From assembly GCF_000968375.1 (NCBI RefSeq), contig NZ_CP009933.1, positions 2,108,001 through 2,172,000 of the forward strand: DNA of 64,000 nt, read 5' to 3'. The stretch is from Clostridium scatologenes. GTDB lineage: Bacteria; Bacillota; Clostridia; Clostridiales; Clostridiaceae. This document shows positions 10,133-19,768 of this stretch, piece after piece. Made by a program: the position numbers and the translations under genes. A model generated the notes under the pieces. It was not told the DNA's origin. It did not search any database and saw only the letters and a program-made list of their open reading frames with translations. Position 1 is the stretch's first letter; the number at the start of each line of letters is the position of its first letter.

Positions 10133-10603
10133 TCAATCCCTTAAAGTAGCTTTTATTCTAGTCTTTTTCATTATCATATTGAATACATCTTTTATATTTT
10201 TTACAGTTATATTGGAATTCACTATGGCTTCTGAAGCACATCCTTCTTCCTCAATGACTGCTATAGATAAAGCTGATACTTTAAACATTTCCACATCATT
10301 AAGTCCATTACCTACAGTCATAGTAAATTTTGCTCCTATTTTTTCCACAAACTGTTTTTTATAAAAAGTTGCATTACCTTTTGAAAAAGTTTCTACCATA
10401 ACTGGTAATCCTTCGCATTGACTTCTTACATTTCCATAGGTATCTGCTGTTATTATGTATATATTTAAATATTCACTTAGTTCTTTAATCATTTCTTTAA
10501 TTTTTACATTCATTACCCCATCCACTGCTACAGTACCATTATAATCAAAGACAACATTTTCTATTTTTAAATCTTCTCTTCCGGGTACATCTATTTCTAT
10601 CAT
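10133..10603 (-). CDS. Soluble HAD phosphatase resembling the P-type ATPase P-domain
   Basis: 156 residues. HAD motif I reads FDYNGTVA (nucleophile Asp, with Asn in place of the second Asp), followed by the Thr of IITADT and the motif III/IV region VGNGLNDVEMF. This matches the stand-alone 'soluble P-type ATPase' group (COG4087), which has the phosphorylation domain without membrane helices. The start is the ATG at 10603, 9 bases after AGAGGAG; the frame extends upstream to a TTG lying inside that Shine-Dalgarno. It follows pstB by 42 bases on the same strand, so it is probably the last gene of the phosphate operon. Its substrate is unknown; a phosphatase role tied to phosphate limitation is inference. 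Confidence 0.75.
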   Translation of the reverse strand: MIEIDVPGREDLKIENVVFDYNGTVAVDGVMNVKIKEMIKELSEYLNIYIITADTYGNVRSQCEGLPVMVETFSKGNATFYKKQFVEKIGAKFTMTVGNGLNDVEMFKVSALSIAVIEEEGCASEAIVNSNITVKNIKDVFNMIMKKTRIKATLRD

Positions 10604-10645
10604 CTGTATTTCTCCTCTCAAAATTTTTAAATTTTACTAATAAAT

Positions 10646-11395
10646 TTATCCAATTAATCCTCCAATATATTTTTGTGTACTTTCTTTTAAAGGATTTTTA
10701 AAAATTTCTTCTGTTTCACCATATTCTTCTATATTTCCATCCATCATAAAAGCTGTATAATCTGATATTCTTCTGGCTTGAGCTAAATTATGAGTTACTA
10801 TTACAATGCTATAATCACCACTTAATTTTTTAAGTGTTTCCTCTATTTTCATAGTATTATTTAAATCCAATGCCGAACAAGGTTCATCCATTAAAATGAT
10901 CTCTGGCTCCATAGTAAGAGTTCTTGCTATACACAGTCTCTGCTGCTGCCCCCCTGATAGTTTAAGTGCTGACATATTTAAATGATTCTTTACTTCCTCA
11001 TAAAGTCCAACCATTTTTAACTTTTCTTCAACAATACTCTTAATACCATCATTGCTATATGTATCATGGTATTTCAATGCATATATCATGTTTTTATATA
11101 TAGAAAAAGGAAATGGTGTTGGCGCCTGAAAAACACATCCTATATTTTTTCTTAAAATATTCTTGTCCATTTCTTTAATATCTTGATGCTTAAATTCAAT
11201 AATTCCTTCCACCTTAGAATTCTTTTCTTCATCTATTATCCTATTTATAGATTTTAATAATGTAGACTTTCCACATCCTGAAGGACCTATTATTGCTGTT
11301 ATCTTACACTTTTTTATAGAAAGATCTATATTTTTAAGTATTAATTTATCATCCAGCCACACATTTAAATCATGGATTTTTAATATGTTATCCAT
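10646..11395 (-). CDS. pstB: Phosphate ABC transporter ATP-binding protein
   Basis: 249 residues, the normal PstB length. Walker A is GPSGCGKST, the signature is LSGGQQQR and Walker B is IILMDEPCSALD, which is the PstB-specific wording of these motifs. It powers high-affinity inorganic phosphate import through PstC-PstA. The ATG at 11395 is preceded by GAGAGGAT and lies 2 bases after the pstA stop, so the two are translationally coupled. No phoU gene follows in this operon, unlike most pst loci. Confidence 0.9.
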   Translation of the reverse strand: MDNILKIHDLNVWLDDKLILKNIDLSIKKCKITAIIGPSGCGKSTLLKSINRIIDEEKNSKVEGIIEFKHQDIKEMDKNILRKNIGCVFQAPTPFPFSIYKNMIYALKYHDTYSNDGIKSIVEEKLKMVGLYEEVKNHLNMSALKLSGGQQQRLCIARTLTMEPEIILMDEPCSALDLNNTMKIEETLKKLSGDYSIVIVTHNLAQARRISDYTAFMMDGNIEEYGETEEIFKNPLKESTQKYIGGLIG

Positions 11396-11397
11396 AG

Positions 11398-12228
11398 CTA
11401 TCCTCTCTTTCTTTTACCTAAAAAAACTGCTAAAAGGTTTAATAATACAAGCATTATAACAAGTACAAGAGCAGTTCCATAAGCTTTTTCCAGTGAAATT
11501 CCTTGGCTTATTAATATATACAAATGATAAGGTAGTGCCATTATCGGAGAAAAAAGGGAGTCTGGATTAGGTGCAGATACCACAGCTGAAGTAAGCATAA
11601 CTGGTGCTGCCGCCCCTATGGCAAATCCTCCCGACATTATAATTCCTGATATAATTTCTCCCTTGCACTGCTGCAATATTATGTGAATAAAAGTATATGA
11701 TTTATCTATTCCAAGTGCATAAGACGAAAGTATTAAATTTTTGTCAACTTCTCTAATAGACTTTTCAGTTAACACTTCTATATATGGAAAAATCATTATT
11801 CCAAGAGTAATTCCTCCTGATATAAGACTTACTCCAAAATTACAAAAGTAAACTAAAAAAGAATATCCAAAGAGCCCTAAAACAATTGAAGGCACTCCTG
11901 CAATAGAACTCACTATCAAATGTATAAAATTCTCAATTCTTTTATTATCACAATATAGACACAAGTATACAGCGGTACCTATTCCTAAAATCGCAGAATT
12001 TACACAAGCTAAAAACATTAAACAAAGACTACCAAGTATAGCTGGTAATATTCCTCCCTCCATACCTAGTGGAGTACCTTTTGGACCATCAAATATAAAT
12101 CCAATATTTACAGAAGTATATCCCTTAATAAATATGTAAGAAAATATAAATATAATTATGGAAACTACAATAAAACTACTTATAAAATACCATAATCCAA
12201 GTATTATATTTTTAAAAAAACTATTCAT
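11398..12228 (-). CDS. pstA: Phosphate ABC transporter permease PstA
   Basis: 276 residues with six hydrophobic helices and the binding-protein-dependent permease loop around SYALGIDKSYTFIHIILQQ (EAA loop), which contacts PstB. The ATG at 12228 lies 5 bases after AAGGAG; a GTG at 12234 is in frame but sits inside that ribosome site. It pairs with PstC to form the membrane channel. Order pstS-C-A-B on the minus strand fits the standard operon. Confidence 0.88.
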   Translation of the reverse strand: MNSFFKNIILGLWYFISSFIVVSIIIFIFSYIFIKGYTSVNIGFIFDGPKGTPLGMEGGILPAILGSLCLMFLACVNSAILGIGTAVYLCLYCDNKRIENFIHLIVSSIAGVPSIVLGLFGYSFLVYFCNFGVSLISGGITLGIMIFPYIEVLTEKSIREVDKNLILSSYALGIDKSYTFIHIILQQCKGEIISGIIMSGGFAIGAAAPVMLTSAVVSAPNPDSLFSPIMALPYHLYILISQGISLEKAYGTALVLVIMLVLLNLLAVFLGKRKRG

Positions 12229-12241
12229 ATACACTCCTTCT

Positions 12242-13111
12242 TTAAATTTGAATTTTTCTATTTATAGTATAAAAAATTATATTTATCAATAGAATTAGCA
12301 TCATAAGTACAAACCCAGAAGCAAAAAGTCCATGATAATGAAAACTACCTATTTGAGCTGAGCCCATTTCCAAAGCTATTAGTGCAGGTATTGTTTCTCC
12401 TTTTCCAAATAAGGTTGGCATTATAGGGCTATTTCCTATAACCATCATAACCGCCATAGTTTCCCCCATTGCCCTTGCTGTAGCAAGTATAGTTGAACAT
12501 AATATACTTTTTTTACAACCGGGCAGTATTAAATTGCTTATCATATACCACTTTGATACTCCAAGTGCCTTTGAATAAACTTCATATTTTTCATAAGCTT
12601 TACTCATAGTTTCATCACAACTTGAAACTATATAAGGCAATATCATAATGCTTAAAAGTATAGCTGCACAAAGTATAGATTCCCCTGTAGAAAAGAAAAG
12701 ATATTTTTCGAAAAATTTTACTATAACTGAAAGTCCTATAAATCCATAAACTACAGAAGGTATACCTGCCAACATATTTACAAAAGCTTTTAACACATAT
12801 TTTAATCTTTGATTTACTAAAATGGACATAAATATAGAGAAACCTATACCTATAGGCATAGCAATTAAAACTGCTATAAAGGATACATATAAAGTTGATA
12901 AAAGAAATGGCATTATTCCAGCCTTATTAGAATTTAATGGCTGCCATTCAGTTCCAAAAATAAAACTTATAAAAGATACTTTGCTAAAGACTCCTATACT
13001 TTCTTTTAGTATAAATATTAGTATTAAGCTTAAAATACTCACAGCCGCAAAAGCTATAAATTTTACTAAAACACAAAAGGTTTTCTCCATTCTATTTCTT
13101 CTATTTTTCAT
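12242..13111 (-). CDS. pstC: Phosphate ABC transporter permease PstC
   Basis: 289 residues, six predicted membrane helices. The region FNM LAGIPSVVYGFIGL and the EAA-type loop near YSKALGVSKWYMISNLILP mark it as PstC. RBS AAGGTGAG is 5 bases before the ATG. It is separated from pstA by 13 bases and from pstS by a 59-base gap with a hairpin, which would allow more PstS than membrane subunits to be made. Confidence 0.88.
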   Translation of the reverse strand: MKNRRNRMEKTFCVLVKFIAFAAVSILSLILIFILKESIGVFSKVSFISFIFGTEWQPLNSNKAGIMPFLLSTLYVSFIAVLIAMPIGIGFSIFMSILVNQRLKYVLKAFVNMLAGIPSVVYGFIGLSVIVKFFEKYLFFSTGESILCAAILLSIMILPYIVSSCDETMSKAYEKYEVYSKALGVSKWYMISNLILPGCKKSILCSTILATARAMGETMAVMMVIGNSPIMPTLFGKGETIPALIALEMGSAQIGSFHYHGLFASGFVLMMLILLINIIFYTINRKIQI

Positions 13112-13136
13112 TTAACTCACCTTTTAATTAAAACAA

Positions 13137-13161
13137 CTCCTCAGGTAATAATCCCGAGGAG
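13137..13161 (-). terminator. Intercistronic hairpin between pstS and pstC
   Basis: The stem CTCCTC...GAGGAG is extended by GG/CC pairs. On the minus strand it is followed by TTGTTTT. It probably works as a leaky terminator or RNA-stabilising hairpin that sets the PstS to PstCAB ratio, a common arrangement for binding-protein genes. Confidence 0.6.
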
Positions 13162-13170
13162 CTTGTCCAT

Positions 13171-14085
13171 TTATTGTTTAGAATTACTTACAGGTACAAA
13201 TCCTAATTCCTTAACTACTTTTAATCCTTCCTCCGAAGTTACATATTTTATGAAAGCGTTTTCTTCTGGATTTAAATCTCCATCCTTCACTATTAGAAGA
13301 GGTCTTGCTATTTTATATTTTCCTGATAGTATATTTTCAGATGTTGGAGTCACTCCATCAACATCCATAGGAACTATTTTCCCTTTATTTTGATCTACTA
13401 TACCTACTGATGCATATCCAATAGCATCTTTATTTTCCACAATTTTTTGACCTAATGCTCCCATAGAAGGTGCTTGTATAGCTTCTTTACTTATTTTTTT
13501 ACCATTCATTATACTTTTATCAAATACTTCACCTGCACCACCACCGGCATCTCTTACTACAATTACTATTTTATTGCCAGGTAATGATGAATCTATATCG
13601 CTCCAAAGCTTCGCTTCTCCTGAAAATATTTTTTGTATTTCTTCTTTAGTTAAACCTTTCTTCTTCTGCAAAATAGGATTTTGTGAATTAACAGATATAG
13701 TAAGTGCATCCATACCTATTTTAAATTCCTTATATTTATTCATTTTAGCCTTTTCATCTTTAGACACTTCTCTAGATACCAATCCAAAATTACTTGTCTT
13801 TTCAACTGCAGCTTTAACTCCGGTTCCTGAACCTCCAGAAGATACTGTTATTTGGATAGGCTTATCTGGTAAACTACTATCAACTTTGTTCCAAGTCTTA
13901 TTTTTCTCTGTAAAGTTATTTGCTATTTTAGATATAGTTGGTGCCATTGTTGAAGATCCATTAAACATTATTTTTGTTTCTTTGGAGTCTCCGCTATTCT
14001 GTGAAGTTTGCTTGCTTCCGCATCCTACAAATGTCATACCTACAGCTAAAAATAAGCTTAACAGTACACTTGAACTTTTTTTCAT
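13171..14085 (-). CDS. pstS: Phosphate-binding lipoprotein
   Basis: 304 residues with a lipoprotein signal peptide ending in FVGCGSK (lipobox Cys near residue 22). The mature part begins with the phosphate-binding hallmark FNGSSTMAPT and contains SSGGSGTGVKA and RDAGGGAGEVF, loops that hold phosphate in PstS-type proteins. It is anchored outside the membrane and hands phosphate to PstCA. RBS AAGGGGGAT is 7 bases before the ATG. It is the first gene of the operon; the 240-base upstream gap is AT-rich and I could not identify a PhoP box with confidence. Confidence 0.9.
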   Translation of the reverse strand: MKKSSSVLLSLFLAVGMTFVGCGSKQTSQNSGDSKETKIMFNGSSTMAPTISKIANNFTEKNKTWNKVDSSLPDKPIQITVSSGGSGTGVKAAVEKTSNFGLVSREVSKDEKAKMNKYKEFKIGMDALTISVNSQNPILQKKKGLTKEEIQKIFSGEAKLWSDIDSSLPGNKIVIVVRDAGGGAGEVFDKSIMNGKKISKEAIQAPSMGALGQKIVENKDAIGYASVGIVDQNKGKIVPMDVDGVTPTSENILSGKYKIARPLLIVKDGDLNPEENAFIKYVTSEEGLKVVKELGFVPVSNSKQ

Positions 14086-14290
14086 AAGTTGATCCCCCTT
14101 AATATATATAGTATATTACTTACCATATTATTCTATCATTTAATACAATTATATGCTTTATATATTACTTTTTTTAATAAATGTGCTACATTTAATAAAA
14201 ATTTGTTATACATGACATGCATACAAAATTTTGGATTAATATCAAAATTTGTATTGTAGTGCACTTAAAGTATGAAATTTAGCCAATTAA

Positions 14291-14320
14291 AAAACTGTAA
14301 GAATAATTCTTACAGTTTTT
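14291..14320. terminator. Terminator downstream of the zinc-ribbon gene
   Basis: AAAACTGTAAGAA pairs perfectly with TTCTTACAGTTTT around a 4-base TAAT loop, with T-runs on both strands. It lies 13 bases past the zinc-ribbon stop codon on the minus strand. Confidence 0.85.
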
Positions 14321-14332
14321 TTTAAGATAATA

Positions 14333-14491
14333 TTATCTTTGATATCCTCTTTGTTGTTTTCTAGCTTTTCTGCATTCTGGGCATCTTACTGGTTCATTTT
14401 CGAAACCTTTTTCCTTATAGAAAGCCTGTTCTCCTTCTGTGAAAACAAACTCTTTTCCGCAATCTTTACATACTAAAGTCTTATCTGCCAT
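14333..14491 (-). CDS. Small zinc-ribbon protein (probable zinc-binding domain family)
   Basis: A 52-residue reading frame starts MADKTLVCKDCGKEF and ends RKQQRGYQR. Two CxxC pairs (Cys8/Cys11 and Cys37/Cys40) can bind one zinc ion; 'VRCPECRKARK' after the second pair is typical of the clostridial 'zinc-ribbon domain' small proteins. GAGGAG stands 10 bases before the ATG, a good promoter lies about 95 bases upstream, and a strong terminator follows, so this is a real monocistronic gene despite its size. The C-terminus is basic, which suggests nucleic-acid or ribosome contact. The function of the family is not established. Confidence 0.85.
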   Translation of the reverse strand: MADKTLVCKDCGKEFVFTEGEQAFYKEKGFENEPVRCPECRKARKQQRGYQR

Positions 14492-14585
14492 TTTAAACAT
14501 TTCTCCTCTTTGATTCAGATTAAGATTTAATTACATTAAATCTCTTATTTCATTGGCTAATCATATTTTGATTCCAACATGTGTA

Positions 14586-14614
14586 ATTATAGCATACATA
14601 TGATTAGTAAGCAA
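14586..14614 (-). promoter_or_regulatory. Sigma-A-type promoter of the zinc-ribbon gene
   Basis: On the minus strand, TTGCTT and a perfect TATAAT are separated by 17 bases. The -10 box lies 95 bases before the ATG at 14491. The rest of the gap up to 14744 is AT-rich without features. Confidence 0.7.
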
Positions 14615-14744
14615 TAATTTTTATATTAATTTTTAAACATTTTTTAATATTTCTAAATTTTAAATCTATTTATTATATCCTTAAATAATCTTTTAATTGA
14701 AGAATAAATTTTTTCGATTAACTATATATTAATACTTATTTTAA

Positions 14745-16607
14745 TTATGAGGCATAAGCATTTTCAAATTGACTATTGTAAAGTGAAGCATAAAAACCAT
14801 TTGCCTCTAATAATTCTTGATGACTACCTTGTTCTACAATATCTCCATCATTCATTACAAGTATCAAATCTGCATCACGTATTGTTGATAATCTATGAGC
14901 AATAATAAAACTTGTTCTTCCTTTCATTAAGTTTTCCATAGCCTTTTGAATAAGCACCTCTGTACGAGTATCAATAGAACTTGTAGCTTCATCAAGTATT
15001 AATATTTTAGGATCTTTTAAAAGTGCACGAGCAATGGTTAATAGCTGCTTTTGCCCTTGAGATACATTGCTTGCTTCTTCATTTAATTCCATGTTATATC
15101 CCTTTGGCAAGGTTTTTACAAAATGGTGAACATGAGCTGACTTAGCTGCTTCAACAACGTCTTTATCCAAAGCATCAAGTTTACCATAACGTATATTCTC
15201 CATTATTTCACCATTAAATAGCCAAGTATCTTGAAGTACCATACCAAACATACTACGCAAATCTTCTCTAGTAAAATCTTTTATATCATGTCCATCGATT
15301 AATATAGATCCACTATTTAAATCATAAAAACGCATTAAAAGTTTAACTATTGTGGTCTTTCCCGCTCCAGTTGGTCCTACTATAGCTACCTTTTGACCAG
15401 GTTTAATATGAGCTCCAAAATTATTTATTATCATTTTATCAGGATTATATCCAAATTGAACATCCTTAAAAGTAACTTCCCCTTTAACCTCTTGAAGCTT
15501 AACTGGATTTTCTGATTCTTTTACTTCTTCTTCCTCTTCTAAAAATTCAAAAACCCTTTCTGCAGCAGCTGCTGTGGATTGAAGTACATTAGCTATTTGA
15601 GCTACTTGAGATATTGGCTGTGTAAAACTTCTAACATACTGAACAAAGGATAAAATATCTCCAACTTCAATAGTTTTCTTTATTGCAAGCCATCCACCTA
15701 AAATAGATACAGCTACATAACCTATATTACCAATGAAAGTCATAATTGGCATCATCATCCCAGATAAAAATTGAGATTTCCATGCTGAACTATAAAGTAC
15801 ATCATTAACTTCTTCAAAATTTTTAACCGCTTCCTCTTCTCTATTAAAGGCCTTTACTATATTGTGACCACTATAAATTTCTTCTACTTGTCCATTAACA
15901 TGGCCTAAATATTCCTGTTGAGATTTAAAATACTTTTGTGATTTTTTTATTACCCCTGTTATTAGAACCATTGATACTGGCAGTATTAAAAGCGCAACTA
16001 ATGTCATTTGCCAACTTATTGATAACATCATAATTAATACACCTATTATTGTAACAACTGATGTTATTATTTGTGACATACTTTGATTTAATGATTGACT
16101 CACAGTATCTACATCATTAGTAATCCTGGACAGCACTTCTCCATGTGTCCTCTTATCAAAGTACTTAAGCGGCATACGATTAATCTTTTCATCAATTTCC
16201 TTTCTGAAATTATAAGATACCTTTTGTGCCACTCCTGAAACTATATATCCTTGTATAATTGAGAACACAGCACTAACAACATATAATGCAAGAAGCAAAA
16301 TTGCAATATACCCTATATAGCTAAAGTCAATGGCTGCACCTTTTACTCCCATTACCTTATTTACCAATCCTTCAAAAAGCTTGGTTGTTGCCTTACCTAA
16401 AATTTTGGGACCTATTATAGAAAAAGCTGCACTACCTATTGCAAAAATAATTACAATAATTATCGATAACCTATATGGTTTTAAATATTGCAGTAATTTA
16501 TTCATGGTGGATTTAAAATTCTTCGCCTTTTCACCATTTCCCATACCTCCCATATGACCACCGCCAAAGCCACCTTGTCTCTTATTTTCTATTTTTCTAT
16601 CACTCAT
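14745..16607 (-). CDS. Heterodimeric ABC exporter subunit with the catalytic ATP site
   Basis: 620 residues: a Gly-rich basic N-terminus (about 1-38), six membrane helices of the type IV exporter fold, then a nucleotide-binding domain with Walker A GPTGAGKTT, Walker B LILDEATSSID (catalytic Glu present) and H-loop IIAHRLSTI. Its signature loop is VSQGQKQL, a degenerate LSGGQ. Such pairs (LmrCD, BmrCD, TM287/288) export drugs and lipids. The start overlaps the end of the next gene by 4 bases (ATGA), so the two subunits are co-translated. Expression is probably controlled by the divergent MarR protein. Confidence 0.88.
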   Translation of the reverse strand: MSDRKIENKRQGGFGGGHMGGMGNGEKAKNFKSTMNKLLQYLKPYRLSIIIVIIFAIGSAAFSIIGPKILGKATTKLFEGLVNKVMGVKGAAIDFSYIGYIAILLLALYVVSAVFSIIQGYIVSGVAQKVSYNFRKEIDEKINRMPLKYFDKRTHGEVLSRITNDVDTVSQSLNQSMSQIITSVVTIIGVLIMMLSISWQMTLVALLILPVSMVLITGVIKKSQKYFKSQQEYLGHVNGQVEEIYSGHNIVKAFNREEEAVKNFEEVNDVLYSSAWKSQFLSGMMMPIMTFIGNIGYVAVSILGGWLAIKKTIEVGDILSFVQYVRSFTQPISQVAQIANVLQSTAAAAERVFEFLEEEEEVKESENPVKLQEVKGEVTFKDVQFGYNPDKMIINNFGAHIKPGQKVAIVGPTGAGKTTIVKLLMRFYDLNSGSILIDGHDIKDFTREDLRSMFGMVLQDTWLFNGEIMENIRYGKLDALDKDVVEAAKSAHVHHFVKTLPKGYNMELNEEASNVSQGQKQLLTIARALLKDPKILILDEATSSIDTRTEVLIQKAMENLMKGRTSFIIAHRLSTIRDADLILVMNDGDIVEQGSHQELLEANGFYASLYNSQFENAYAS

Positions 16608-18865
16608 GCTGAAAGTTCCTCCTTTGAAAGTTGAGATAAAGCAATTTGCTTATAAACCTCACAATTTTCCATAAGCTCCTTGTGAGTACCAGTTCCTACT
16701 ATTTCCCCCTCATCAAGTACAATGATTTTATCTGCATTCATTATTGTACTTATTCTCTGTGCAACCATTATAATAGTACTTTCTGAAATTTCACTTTTAA
16801 GGGCCTTACGTAATGCTGCATCAGTCTTAAAATCAAGAGCTGAAAAACTATCATCAAAAATGAATATTTCAGGTTTCTTAGCAAGAGCACGAGCAATTGA
16901 AAGTCTTTGCTTTTGTCCTCCTGAAACATTAGCACCACCTTGTGATATTTCTGTATTAAAGGTTTCAGGTTTAGTATTAATAAATTCCATAGCTTGAGCT
17001 ATTTCTGATGCTCTTATTATTTCCTCTTTAGTTACATTTTCCTTACCATATTTAATATTACTTTCTATAGTACCTGAAAATAAAATTCCCTTTTGCGGTA
17101 CATAACCAATTTTTTCTCTTAACTTCTTTTGAGATACTTCTTTAATATTAGTACCATCTATCAATATTTCTCCACCTATTGCATCATAAAAACGTGGAAT
17201 TAAATTTATTAATGTTGATTTTCCACTTCCTGTACTTCCAATAAAGGCTGTAGTTTCCCCTGGTCTTGCTGTAAAACTAATATTTGAAAGTACATCTTCT
17301 TCTGCTCCTGGATATCTAAAGCTAACATTCTTAAATTCAACATAGCCCTTCATGTCTAAAGAAAACTTTTTAGTTTCTTCCAAATCAGTAATGGCAACTT
17401 CAGTATCTAAAACTTCTGCTATACGCTGAGCTGATACAGAAGCTCTTGGAAGCATAATTGATACCATAGAAATCATCAAAAATGCCATAATTATTTGCAT
17501 TGTATACTGCATGAATGCCATCATATCACCAACCTGTATATTTCCCATATCAACTTGATGAGACCCAATCCAAATTATAAGTAAAGAAACTCCATTCATT
17601 ATGAACATCATTAATGGCATCATTAATGTCATCAAACGGCTTATAAATAAATTCGTTTTTGTTAAATCCTTATTTGCTTTTTCAAATTTACTTTCTTCAT
17701 ATTTTTCATTATTAAAAGCACGAATTACTAACATGCCTGTTAAAGATTCACGAGTTATTAAATTAATCTTATCTACTAACTTTTGTACACTCTTAAACTT
17801 AGGCAAAGCTATACTAAATAAGACAATAACTAAAGTTAAAATTGCCATAACTGCAACTGCTATAATCCACCCCATAGAAAGATCTGTATTAAGTACCTTA
17901 ATAACTCCACCTATACCTAATATTGGTGCATAAAATACTATTCTGAGCAGCATAACCATAAGTGTTTGCACTTGCTGAATATCGTTTGTACTTCTTGTGA
18001 TTAAAGAAGCTGTTGAAAATTTATCAAATTCCGTATTGGTAAAACTTGTAACTTTTTTAAATACTTTTTTTCTAAGATCTTTTCCTAATCCTGCTGCTAC
18101 TCTTGCTGCTAATAAACTAACTATTACTGTAGCAATCATACTAACTAAAGCTAGAAGAAGCATTTTCGCCCCAGCCACAAAAATGTAATTAGATTGAAGC
18201 TTGTCTGTATTTATTCCTATAACTTTATATTCATTATGAATAAAACTGACTGCTGATTGGGTTATCATACTGCCTGGCATATCCTTAAATTTTTCATCTG
18301 ACTTTTCCTTTATTGCACTTATTTGACCTTGTGGCAACTTAGAAATTATTACAAAAGGATCTGTATTTGCTGGAAGCTTTGTTTGTGGTTTGCTTTCTTT
18401 ACTTCCTGACATACTAGAATTCAAAGCAGATATTCCACCTTTTTCAATTCCCTGCGTAATTAACATGGGTTTCCCAAAAATATTATTAAGTTCACTAATT
18501 GTATTTTTATTTTTTGTATTTAACTTATAAAGTGACTCTTTATCAAGCTTTGGATAATCCTTTAAATACTTATCTAATTCACTTTGAGAAAGATTCTCCT
18601 TATTTAGAAGAACATAATTTTCATCTATTTCTTTTTTCTCATTTTCATTCATAAATAATTTAAGCTTATCAAGTTCATTTTTACGTATTACACTTGGGAC
18701 TGCATTTTCCACTCCCCCTTGTTGAATTCCTACATTAACAATATTGGACATATAGTCTGGCAGTGATAAATCGCATACTGCTTGCACAAATAAAAGACAT
18801 ACCACTGCAATTATGGATGTTATAAAAGGTTTTAAATGCTTTATTATTTTTAACATTAAACTCAT
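16604..18865 (-). CDS. Heterodimeric ABC exporter subunit with large extracellular insertion
   Basis: 753 residues. TM1 (about 13-32) is followed by an extracellular insertion of about 180 residues, rich in Lys/Glu/Asn/Ser, before TM2; the rest is a normal exporter membrane domain and ATPase domain. Walker A is GSTGSGKST and the signature VSGGQKQR is intact, but Walker B ends FIFDDSFSALD, with Asp in place of the catalytic Glu. This defect and the VSQGQ loop of the partner fall in the same composite site, so the heterodimer has one dead and one active ATP site. First gene of the operon; 103 bases downstream of the probable MarR operator. Confidence 0.88.
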   Translation of the reverse strand: MSLMLKIIKHLKPFITSIIAVVCLLFVQAVCDLSLPDYMSNIVNVGIQQGGVENAVPSVIRKNELDKLKLFMNENEKKEIDENYVLLNKENLSQSELDKYLKDYPKLDKESLYKLNTKNKNTISELNNIFGKPMLITQGIEKGGISALNSSMSGSKESKPQTKLPANTDPFVIISKLPQGQISAIKEKSDEKFKDMPGSMITQSAVSFIHNEYKVIGINTDKLQSNYIFVAGAKMLLLALVSMIATVIVSLLAARVAAGLGKDLRKKVFKKVTSFTNTEFDKFSTASLITRSTNDIQQVQTLMVMLLRIVFYAPILGIGGVIKVLNTDLSMGWIIAVAVMAILTLVIVLFSIALPKFKSVQKLVDKINLITRESLTGMLVIRAFNNEKYEESKFEKANKDLTKTNLFISRLMTLMMPLMMFIMNGVSLLIIWIGSHQVDMGNIQVGDMMAFMQYTMQIIMAFLMISMVSIMLPRASVSAQRIAEVLDTEVAITDLEETKKFSLDMKGYVEFKNVSFRYPGAEEDVLSNISFTARPGETTAFIGSTGSGKSTLINLIPRFYDAIGGEILIDGTNIKEVSQKKLREKIGYVPQKGILFSGTIESNIKYGKENVTKEEIIRASEIAQAMEFINTKPETFNTEISQGGANVSGGQKQRLSIARALAKKPEIFIFDDSFSALDFKTDAALRKALKSEISESTIIMVAQRISTIMNADKIIVLDEGEIVGTGTHKELMENCEVYKQIALSQLSKEELSA

Positions 18866-18967
18866 TTCTCCATTCTATTCTTATAATTTTATTTAGTTTC
18901 TTCTCTATTATTTAAATTCTTCAATAACTAATTACAAATACATCTTAATATACCTCCAAATATAATT

Positions 18968-18987
18968 TAGTTATAATTACATAACTA
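18968..18987. promoter_or_regulatory. Probable MarR operator in the divergent marR/ABC promoter region
   Basis: TAGTTA-N8-TAACTA is a perfect 6-bp dyad, the right size for a MarR dimer. Two direct copies of ATAACTTTT (19015-19023 and 19032-19040) and a TATAAT box at 19048-19053 for the marR gene lie nearby. The 243-base gap between the divergent genes has no ORF. Confidence 0.5.
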
Positions 18988-19108
18988 TTATATTATTATA
19001 ATTTTTATATGTCAATAACTTTTATATAAATATAACTTTTCATATTGTATAATAATTATATATGTATTATAATATAGGAAATTATATTATTTACCTATGG
19101 AGGATAAA

Positions 19109-19552
19109 ATGGATAATAATCAACTAAACAATATATCCGGGAACTTATATAATCTAATGTTATATTTACATAGTAAAATTTTTCATCCAAACGATATTTC
19201 AAAGCTTCTTCCTATACCCCATTCTCATTTTAGGGTTATAATTTATCTTGCACGTACAGGAACATCTTCCATTTCTGAAATAGCAAAAAAACTTACAATA
19301 TCAAAGCCCAATATGACTCCAATCATCGATAAGTTAATTGATGAAGGAATGATTAGTAGATACAATGATGAAAATGATAGACGAATCCTTAGAATTGAAT
19401 TAACAGATAAAGCTTACGATTTTATAAAAGAACAAGAAGAAATAATGAAAAATAATTTAGCCAAAAGAATATCTTCTCTTACTGATGAGGATTTAAAATC
19501 TCTTGGGGAGCATGTAGTAGGTATTACAAAAATAATTTCAAAACTAGAATAA
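19109..19552 (+). CDS. MarR-family repressor of the ABC exporter
   Basis: 147 residues with the MarR winged helix: helix-turn-helix TSSISEIAKKLTISKPNMT and the wing with DENDRRILRIELT (DxRxxR-type motif). MarR proteins bind DNA as dimers and release it on binding a small ligand. The start is the ATG at 19109, 5 bases after GGAGG; the ATG at 19097 overlaps that Shine-Dalgarno and is unlikely. It is transcribed divergently from the ABC exporter operon, a standard arrangement for autoregulated efflux control. Confidence 0.85.
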   Translation: MDNNQLNNISGNLYNLMLYLHSKIFHPNDISKLLPIPHSHFRVIIYLARTGTSSISEIAKKLTISKPNMTPIIDKLIDEGMISRYNDENDRRILRIELTDKAYDFIKEQEEIMKNNLAKRISSLTDEDLKSLGEHVVGITKIISKLE

Positions 19553-19768
19553 CTTTTCAACCTATATCAAGATACTCTAGAAAATAAGAAAACAATGAAC
19601 TTTATAAAAATTGTTTCATTTACCCCACTAGTATGAAAATGTTTTCAAATTAGTAATGTGAATAAAATTAATACTCTATTATATAAAAATTTTAAAAATA
19701 TAGAGAAAGGAAGTGAATACTTTAGTGAGTTTAGTACTTATTATACACTGAATCACTAAGAACTATAA

